DNA from: Erythrobacter sp. 34-65-8
Lineage (GTDB): Bacteria; Pseudomonadota; Alphaproteobacteria; Sphingomonadales; Sphingomonadaceae
NCBI GenBank assembly: GCA_002278985.1
Contig: NCJP01000112.1
Coordinates: 1 to 5,730 of the forward strand
DNA length: 5,730 bases
Direction of reading: 5' to 3'
The notes beneath the pieces are model-generated. The model had not been told where the DNA came from, made no database searches, and saw nothing but the letters and a program-made list of their open reading frames with translations. Position numbers and translations under genes: made by a program. Below, in pieces: positions 1 to 4,514 of this stretch; position 1 is the first letter of the stretch; each line of letters starts with the position of its first letter.

Positions 1-569
1 TAGGCATCGTCCACCACCAGCAGCTTTTCGATCCGGCGGCCATGCAGAAGGCGGCGGGCGGCCTCCTGGTTGGTCCCGAGCGGCACAGTGGCCAGATTCT
101 CGGTGGTCATCAGCTCGCGCACCGGCTGCGCCGGGTTTTCGGCAAAGCGCACGTCGCGGTTGGTAAGAATGCCCAGCAGCTTACCGTCCCGGTCGGTCAC
201 CGGGATGCCGCTGATGCGGTGCTGCTGCATCAGGGCCTGGGCATCGCCCAAAGTCGCGTCGGGCGAAATGGTGATCGGGTTGATCACCATGCCGCTTTCG
301 AACCGCTTGACGACGCGGACCGCCGCGCACTGCACGTCAATATCAAGGTTGCGGTGAAGCACGCCCATTCCGCCGAGCTGGGCCATGACAATCGCCATGT
401 CGGCTTCGGTGACGGTGTCCATTGCGGCGGAGATGACCGGGATATTCAGCCCGATTTCCCGCGTCAGGCGGGTGCGGGTGTCGGCCATGCTGGGCAGGAC
501 ATCGCTTTCACCAGGGCGCAGCAGCACGTCGTCAAAGGTAAGGCCGAGGGGGATATCCTTGTATGCCAC
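1..569 (-). CDS. guaB: IMP dehydrogenase, N-terminal part (3' end outside window)
   Basis: Cytoplasmic enzyme that oxidises IMP to XMP with NAD+, the committed step of guanine nucleotide synthesis. Only 189 complete codons are visible; the family is usually about 485-490 residues, so the remainder lies past the left edge. The protein opens AYKDIPLGLTFDDVLLRP, typical of IMPDH, and carries the conserved block SAAMDTVTEADMA (residues 47-59) followed by GGMGVLHRN (66-74). The first CBS domain spans about residues 95-147 (GIPVTDRDGKLLGILTNRDV) and a second begins near 150 (LMTTENLATVPLG) and is cut by the edge. The catalytic-loop cysteine is not in the window. I chose the GTG at 569-567 because homologues start about there and GAAAG sits 7 nt upstream as a weak ribosome site. 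An in-frame ATG at 605-603 would add 12 residues (MGRHESSGERQT) but has no visible Shine-Dalgarno. The gene follows the M28 peptidase gene on the same strand. The family call is very secure; the start is not. Confidence 0.95.
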   Translation of the reverse strand, partial: MAYKDIPLGLTFDDVLLRPGESDVLPSMADTRTRLTREIGLNIPVISAAMDTVTEADMAIVMAQLGGMGVLHRNLDIDVQCAAVRVVKRFESGMVINPITISPDATLGDAQALMQQHRISGIPVTDRDGKLLGILTNRDVRFAENPAQPVRELMTTENLATVPLGTNQEAARRLLHGRRIEKLLVVDDA

Positions 570-639
570 TGTCTGTCTTTCACCGGAAGATTCGTGGCGG
601 CCCATGTAACCGCGCTTGGGGGCAGCGGCTAGAGGGCGG

Positions 640-656
640 CGCCGAATTATTCGGCG
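640..656 (-). repeat. Hairpin with the M28 gene stop codon in its loop
   Basis: On the minus strand the arms CGCCGAA and TTCGGCG pair perfectly over 7 bp, with the TAA stop codon (649-647) forming the whole 3-nt loop. No T-run follows, so it does not look like an intrinsic terminator; it could affect transcript stability or readthrough into guaB. It may also be chance in GC-rich DNA. Confidence 0.4.
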
Positions 657-2119
657 GCGGGTGTGAAGCGTTCACGATCGGCGAAGTGACGCACCAGCGC
701 AAGGTGGAGCAAAACGTCCTCCGCCGCCCCGCCCAGTTCCAGCCCGTCGGCCGTGTCGCCCGGCTGGTGATAGCGGGTCTGGATGAACCTATCGAGCAGA
801 TCGGCATCGGCGTAGCTACCCGACACGAGCACCGTCGGCACATCGGCCTGGAGCAGCGCCCAACCATCCTGCCGCCGGAGATACTGCGCCGCAACGTCCT
901 GCCCGGCTACCGCGCGGCCAGTCGCCGCGATCACCCGCAAGACTTCCGCATCGAACGGGGCCAGCCCCTGCATCACGACTGCCACCGGCTTGCCCCGCGG
1001 GGCCAGGGCCCCGGTATCGAGGTTGAACGCGCCCACCACGCTAGAGAGCGGCACCGGCGGTTCCGCCACAAAGGCAGAGGCACCCAGCAACCCCCATTCT
1101 TCCGCCGTGGTCGCCAGAAAATAGACATCACGGTCCAGCCGCGGTCCGTCGGCCAGAAGGCGCGCCAGCTCGGTCATCATCGCCAGCCCGCTGGCATTGT
1201 CGACCGCACCATTGCAGATCCGGTCAGGCTCACCTTCCGGGCGGCACACACCGAAATGGTCCCAGTGCGACAGGATCAGCACGGCCCCCAGCTGCGGATC
1301 GCGACCCGGCAGGCGCGCGATCAGGTTGTGAGTCCGCACGTCCGCCAGCTGTGCCCGCGTATCGAGCGACAGGGTTACAGGCAGCGCGGTGGGGCGGAAA
1401 TCTTCCCGGTCGGCGTCCCGGAACCGGCCGGAAAACGGCTGAACCCCGGGTTGTGCCAACGCCGCATCCCGATCAACCAGGACAATCGGGGCCAGCGGTC
1501 GATCATCCGATGCGAGCCGGTAGGCACCATGGCTTCGCGCTTCGATGAGCGGGGCCAGTTCCGCCCTTGTGCCCAGCACCATGACAGCCGCAGCGCCCGA
1601 CGCTGCCAGTTGCTCGATCCGATCCATGCTCTGCGGCCCGGCAAAGTTCAGCGTGGGCACCCGGCCAACCAGTTCGATCGGCTGGACTTTCGCCACATTG
1701 CCCACGAACAGCAGCGGCGCGCCCTTGACCAGATCCCGCCGCTGGGTGCCGAAGACCGTCACGGCCTGTTCCGGAAGATCCACCGTCCGGCCCGCCGACG
1801 TGAATGACACCACTCCGGCCGAGGGCATGGCCATCACGAGGTCCACCGGAGCGTACCAGGGGTTGGCCGGATCATTCGTTCCCGATTCGAGCCCGATGGC
1901 TTGCCATTCACGTGCGAGGTACCGCAAGGTCAGGGCTTCGCCGTGGGTTCCGGGCCGCCGCCCTTCGTATTCATCGCTGGCGAGCACGCCGATGTGACGG
2001 CCGAGCGCAGCCTCGATCGCATCCAGTTCGGCCCGTGGAGCAGAATTGGGGCCACTCATCGGGGCGCACGCACTGCCCAGCAGCGCGAGCAGCCCTGCGA
2101 GCCATGCCTTGCGTGTCAC
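647..2119 (-). CDS. M28-family zinc metallopeptidase with PA-like region, exported (probable lipoprotein)
   Basis: Predicted co-catalytic di-zinc aminopeptidase of family M28, acting outside the cytoplasm on peptides; the substrate is unknown. The protein is 490 residues from a GTG start. Residues 1-18 form a short signal peptide (TRK, then a leucine/alanine core) ending GSAC; Cys18 is the likely lipidation site, although Gly rather than Leu at -3 makes the lipobox imperfect. A PA-like insert lies around residues 110-230 (PLLFVGNV, GAAAVMVLG). The M28 core shows the full ligand set: His285 and Asp287 in HWDHFG, Asp307 in GAVDNASG, Glu340-Glu341 in TAEEWG, Asp368 in NLDTGA and His451 in YHQPGDT. 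Glu340 is the expected catalytic base. Cys292 and Cys302 flank the loop between the first two ligands and may form a disulfide. AGGGG 8 nt upstream supports the GTG start; the reading frame stays open to an ATG at 2293, but that lies inside the upstream dehydrogenase gene. That gene ends 31 nt before this start, so an operon is likely. Confidence 0.93.
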   Translation of the reverse strand: MTRKAWLAGLLALLGSACAPMSGPNSAPRAELDAIEAALGRHIGVLASDEYEGRRPGTHGEALTLRYLAREWQAIGLESGTNDPANPWYAPVDLVMAMPSAGVVSFTSAGRTVDLPEQAVTVFGTQRRDLVKGAPLLFVGNVAKVQPIELVGRVPTLNFAGPQSMDRIEQLAASGAAAVMVLGTRAELAPLIEARSHGAYRLASDDRPLAPIVLVDRDAALAQPGVQPFSGRFRDADREDFRPTALPVTLSLDTRAQLADVRTHNLIARLPGRDPQLGAVLILSHWDHFGVCRPEGEPDRICNGAVDNASGLAMMTELARLLADGPRLDRDVYFLATTAEEWGLLGASAFVAEPPVPLSSVVGAFNLDTGALAPRGKPVAVVMQGLAPFDAEVLRVIAATGRAVAGQDVAAQYLRRQDGWALLQADVPTVLVSGSYADADLLDRFIQTRYHQPGDTADGLELGGAAEDVLLHLALVRHFADRERFTPAAE

Positions 2120-2127
2120 CCTGTGTG

Positions 2128-2132
2128 CCCCT
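2128..2132 (-). promoter_or_regulatory. Ribosome binding site of the M28 peptidase gene
   Basis: AGGGG on the minus strand, 8 nt before the GTG at 2119. It lies in the 31-nt gap after the dehydrogenase stop codon and supports the GTG start over the far-upstream ATG at 2293, which is embedded in the preceding gene. Confidence 0.6.
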
Positions 2133-2150
2133 GCTTTCCTGCCGCGCTGG

Positions 2151-2906
2151 CTATTCGGCGGTCCACCCGCCGTCGATACTCCAGTTGGCGCCCGTGACAT
2201 TGCCAGCTTCCGCGCGGCAGAGGAAGGCGGCAAGTGCGCCAACTTCTTCCGGCTGGACGAATTTCTTGGTCGGTTGTTTTGCCAGCAACACATCGTTGAT
2301 GACCTGCTCGCGAGTCATCCCGCGCGCCTTCATCGTATCGGGGATCTGCCCCTCGATCAGCGGGGTCCAGACATAACCGGGGCTGATGCAGTTGGCAGTC
2401 ACCCCGCTCTGCGCCAGTTCCAGAGCGATCGTCTTGGTAAATCCGGCTATCCCGTGCTTGCTGGCATTGTAGGCGCTCTTGAACGGGGACGCGGTCAGCG
2501 AATGGGCACTGGCGGTGTTGATGATCCGGCCCCAGCCTTTCGCTTTCATGCCCGGCACGGCCAGCCGCACGGTGTGGAAAGCGGCAGTCAGGTTGAGGCC
2601 GATAATCGCGTTCCACTTGTCGACCGGGAACTCCTCGACCGGGCTGACATACTGCATCCCGGCATTGTTGACGAGAATATCGACCGGGCCGAACCTTGCC
2701 ATCATGGCCTCGATCTCGGCTACATCCAGCAGGTTTGCGGGGCTGTGAAGCGCGCCAAGTTCGCTGCACAGCGCGTCGATCTCGGATGCCTCGCCAAAGC
2801 CGTTGAGGATCACGTCGGCGCCGTCCGCTCGCAAGGCGCGCGCAACGGCAAGGCCAATGCCCGATGTGGAACCGGTTACGAGGGCGCGCTTTCCTACTAG
2901 GGTCAT
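2151..2906 (-). CDS. bdhA: D-3-hydroxybutyrate dehydrogenase (short-chain dehydrogenase/reductase)
   Basis: Cytoplasmic NAD-dependent enzyme interconverting (R)-3-hydroxybutyrate and acetoacetate, used in growth on ketone bodies and in reuse of polyhydroxybutyrate. The protein is 251 residues, close to the usual 255-260. The cofactor motif TGSTSGIG is at residues 11-18, NNAG at 80-83, and the catalytic Asn105, Ser133, Tyr146 and Lys150 are all present. What separates it from generic SDRs is the substrate pocket. Aligned by a constant offset of 9 to my recollection of the Pseudomonas fragi enzyme, Gln85, His135, Lys143, Gln187 and Trp248 match the substrate-binding residues, and the protein ends SIDGGWTAE, as this subfamily does. 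The residue matching P. fragi Trp187 is Tyr178 here. The ATG at 2906 has GGAG 6 nt upstream. It is the first gene of the leftward group and lies 31 nt before the M28 gene. The sequence shows nothing that explains the pairing with a peptidase. Confidence 0.92.
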   Translation of the reverse strand: MTLVGKRALVTGSTSGIGLAVARALRADGADVILNGFGEASEIDALCSELGALHSPANLLDVAEIEAMMARFGPVDILVNNAGMQYVSPVEEFPVDKWNAIIGLNLTAAFHTVRLAVPGMKAKGWGRIINTASAHSLTASPFKSAYNASKHGIAGFTKTIALELAQSGVTANCISPGYVWTPLIEGQIPDTMKARGMTREQVINDVLLAKQPTKKFVQPEEVGALAAFLCRAEAGNVTGANWSIDGGWTAE

Positions 2907-3023
2907 TGTCGACTCCGGTGCTTGTGTGGAGAGGGTTGTCCCGCCATGCTTTTGCCGCGAAGGGGCACACTGTCCAGCGATATCAAGGGCAAGCCATGGC
3001 CATTACGCGTGGGAGGGACTGCA
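2907..3023. promoter_or_regulatory. Divergent intergenic region between dehydrogenase and YpfJ-type peptidase genes
   Basis: These 117 nt separate two genes transcribed away from each other, so both promoters are expected here or nearby (inference from layout). I looked on both strands for a sigma70-like -35/-10 pair. The candidates (TTGCCG at 2952-2957 and TTGATA on the minus strand near 2985) have no acceptable -10 at 16-18 nt. No clear operator palindrome or riboswitch-like structure is visible. Confidence 0.4.
3012..3016 (+). promoter_or_regulatory. Ribosome binding site of the YpfJ-type peptidase gene
   Basis: GGAGG, 7 nt before the ATG at 3024. This strong site decides the start. The frame is open back to a GTG at 2922, which would add 34 residues unlike the family N-terminus and has no comparable site. 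Confidence 0.8.
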
Positions 3024-3896
3024 ATGAGACTGAACCGGTTTGACCCGAACAATATCCGTGTCGGCACCACCAGCGGCGGAGGCGGCTTTCCCGGCGGAGG
3101 AGGCGGCAAGCTGGGCTGCGGCACCGTGCTAATCGCCATCATCGGGGCCCTGGTGTTCGGGCTGGACCCGGCGCAGACAATCGGTGCCCTTGGCGGCGGG
3201 GAACCCGCAGAGCTCCAGCAGCAGGCGGACACCGAAGGGCAGAGCACCGAAGAGCTATGCACCTCGAACCAGTATTCGCTGGAGACGTGCAATGCGCTCA
3301 GCTCGCTCAACCAGACGTGGGAGCGAATTTTCCAGGAACAGAACGCGGCGTTCAGCCAGCCGACCCTCAAGTTCGTCACCAGCAACCAGTTCAACAGCGG
3401 CTGCGGACCTGCTTCGACCGGCATGGGGCCGTTCTACTGCCCCGCCGACCAGGGCATCTACATCGATACCGGCTTCTACGAGCAGCTGGCGCAGATGGCC
3501 GGAGAGCGCGGCGACTTTGCCCGATACTATGTGGTTGCCCATGAATATGGCCACCATGTGCAGACGATAACCGGGGTGGCGGAGCAGATCCGCAGCGCCC
3601 AGCAGCAGAACCCGCGCGCGGCCAATCGTCTCCAGACCCTGATGGAATTGCACGCCGATTGCTATGCCGGCGTCTGGGCCGGCCGCAACCGCAACCTGAT
3701 CGAACCGGGCGACATGGAAGAAGGCATGAACGCCGCCGCGTCGATCGGCGATGACACCTTGCAACGAAATTCCGGCCAGCGCGTTGATCCCGAAAGCTTC
3801 ACGCACGGGTCCAGCGCACAACGCATGCAGGCCCTGCGGCTCGGATTGGAAACAGGTGATGATCGCAGGTGTGACGGGATTTTCGAAACGGGCTAG
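3024..3896 (+). CDS. ypfJ: YpfJ-type neutral zinc metallopeptidase, single-pass membrane protein
   Basis: Member of the bacterial putative neutral zinc metallopeptidase family (Pfam Zn_peptidase, E. coli YpfJ); its physiological substrate is not established to my knowledge. The protein is 290 residues. A short basic N-terminus is followed by a glycine-rich stretch at residues 18-28, then one hydrophobic membrane segment at about 32-48 (CGTVLIAIIGALVFGLD), so the catalytic domain should face the periplasm. Zinc-binding HEYGHH is at residues 173-178 (ligands His173 and His177, catalytic Glu174). The likely third ligand is Glu208 in MELHADCYAG, about 35 residues later, as in the family. FYCPADQGIYIDTGFY (137-152) and DPESFTHGSSAQR (255-267) are further family blocks. 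Cysteines at 79, 89, 127, 139, 213 and 283 could form disulfides outside the cytoplasm. The start is fixed by GGAGG 7 nt upstream. The last 38 nt overlap the next gene. The family call is firm; the symbol is by homology only. Confidence 0.93.
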   Translation: MRLNRFDPNNIRVGTTSGGGGFPGGGGGKLGCGTVLIAIIGALVFGLDPAQTIGALGGGEPAELQQQADTEGQSTEELCTSNQYSLETCNALSSLNQTWERIFQEQNAAFSQPTLKFVTSNQFNSGCGPASTGMGPFYCPADQGIYIDTGFYEQLAQMAGERGDFARYYVVAHEYGHHVQTITGVAEQIRSAQQQNPRAANRLQTLMELHADCYAGVWAGRNRNLIEPGDMEEGMNAAASIGDDTLQRNSGQRVDPESFTHGSSAQRMQALRLGLETGDDRRCDGIFETG

Positions 3897-4506
3897 CGCC
3901 TGTCTGCTGTTGATGGCGACCGCTACCCCGGTTTTCGCGCAGGAAGCACCGGAAAATTTGCGCGATCGCGAACCGGACGTGCAGAACATCGCCACTACCC
4001 CGATCCGGGACCTGAACCTGACCCGCGACCCGATCCCCCAGGTGCTCCTCAGGGCGAGCGAAGCGGCCTACGATACTGTAGGGCTGGCGCGGTGCGAAGA
4101 TATTGGCATGGCCATTGCCGAGCTGGACGCCGTACTGGGGCCGGACATCGATATCGCGGCCGAAGATCGCGACCGGCTGTCATTCGGGCGAATCGCCAAG
4201 AGTGCAGTGGGTTCGCTCATCCCTTTCCGCGGCATCGTGCGCGAGATTTCGGGAGCAGCCGACAACGAACGGGCGTTTGAGGCGGCGATCTATGCCGGAT
4301 CGGTCAGGCGCGGATTTCTGAAGGGGCTGGGCCAGCAGCGTGACTGCGCCTACCCGGCCCGGCCGGCCTTCGCCAGGGTGCAGGTTACCAAGGCGGATCG
4401 GATCGACACCGCAGAAGAACGCGGGCCCGCCGACAACAAGGAAGAGCGCGCCGCGGACGGCACGCTCTTCATGTCCGAACCGGTGGTTCAACCGGTCGGG
4501 GACTAA
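3859..4506 (+). CDS. Secreted protein of unknown function, overlapping the YpfJ-type gene
   Basis: I do not recognise the family. With the ATG at 3859 the product is 215 residues. Residues 1-27 form a good Sec signal peptide: Lys10-Arg11, a hydrophobic core (ACLLLMATATPV), and a likely cut after VFA before Gln28, which points to a periplasmic or secreted protein. The mature part has no further membrane segment. It has a charged N-terminal stretch (about 30-60), a central, probably helical region (60-160) and a hydrophilic, likely disordered tail rich in Glu, Arg, Asp and Lys (175-205). Two cysteines, Cys79 and Cys163, remain after cleavage and could pair. The start overlaps the end of the YpfJ-type gene by 38 nt, so translational coupling is likely; GGA 8 nt upstream is a modest ribosome site. 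A GTG at 3871 is an alternative start. The gene faces the M56 gene, with 8 nt between stop codons, and its last 66 nt hold two hairpins. Function cannot be assigned; a link with the YpfJ-type peptidase is inferred from gene overlap alone. Confidence 0.82.
   Translation: MIAGVTGFSKRASACLLLMATATPVFAQEAPENLRDREPDVQNIATTPIRDLNLTRDPIPQVLLRASEAAYDTVGLARCEDIGMAIAELDAVLGPDIDIAAEDRDRLSFGRIAKSAVGSLIPFRGIVREISGAADNERAFEAAIYAGSVRRGFLKGLGQQRDCAYPARPAFARVQVTKADRIDTAEERGPADNKEERAADGTLFMSEPVVQPVGD
4441..4470 (-). terminator. Strong hairpin inside a coding end, candidate terminator of the M56 gene
   Basis: Perfect 8-bp arms GAAGAGCG (4441-4448) and CGCTCTTC (4463-4470) enclose, after one C/A mismatch, a further 4 bp (GCCG 4450-4453 with CGGC 4458-4461) and a 4-nt loop. 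Read leftward, the hairpin is followed by CTTGTTGTC, a partly T-rich run, and lies 45 nt past the M56 stop codon. That fits an intrinsic terminator for the leftward gene placed inside the 3' end of the rightward one. Read rightward there is no T-run. The weak T tract keeps this tentative. Confidence 0.35.
4473..4503. repeat. Imperfect inverted repeat at the end of the secreted-protein gene
   Basis: ACCGGT (4479-4484) and ACCGGT (4491-4496) are both palindromic and pair across a 6-nt loop. Outer arms GTCC (4473-4476) and GGAC (4500-4503) pair after a small internal loop. The structure ends directly before the TAA at 4504 and sits 2 nt from the stronger hairpin at 4441-4470. It could act with it at the convergent gene end. 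No T-run follows in either direction. Confidence 0.4.
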
Positions 4507-4514
4507 TCGCCCGG

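Noticed and set aside
563..1807. Long open plus-strand frame (414 codons) opposite the M28 gene and guaB start
   Set aside because: It lies antisense to a gene with complete M28 motifs. Its product is Arg/His/Gln/Pro-rich with no recognisable domain, as expected of a shadow frame in GC-rich DNA.
2156..2172. Perfect 6-bp stem (CGGCGG / CCGCCG) as a terminator of the dehydrogenase gene
   Set aside because: No T-run follows, the next gene starts 31 nt later on the same strand, and the stem largely reflects the conserved Asp-Gly-Gly-Trp-Thr-Ala codons.
2046..2900. Plus-strand open frame of 284 codons opposite the dehydrogenase gene
   Set aside because: The minus strand encodes an intact SDR with all catalytic residues and a good ribosome site. 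The plus frame shows no domain or start signal.
2922..3023. Upstream extension of the YpfJ-type gene to a GTG at 2922
   Set aside because: The extra 34 residues do not resemble the family N-terminus, and the strong GGAGG at 3012 serves the ATG at 3024.
3076..3107. GGCGGAGGCGG-like direct repeats as a regulatory or recombination repeat
   Set aside because: They are explained by the glycine codons of the Gly-rich linker (residues 18-28) before the membrane segment.
3255..3995. Minus-strand open frame of 246 codons opposite the YpfJ-type gene
   Set aside because: Antisense to HEYGHH and the other family blocks, with no recognisable product of its own.
4421..4430. Perfect 10-nt palindrome GCGGGCCCGC as an operator
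   Set aside because: A single short GC palindrome inside a coding region, with no second copy or promoter nearby; expected by chance at this GC content.
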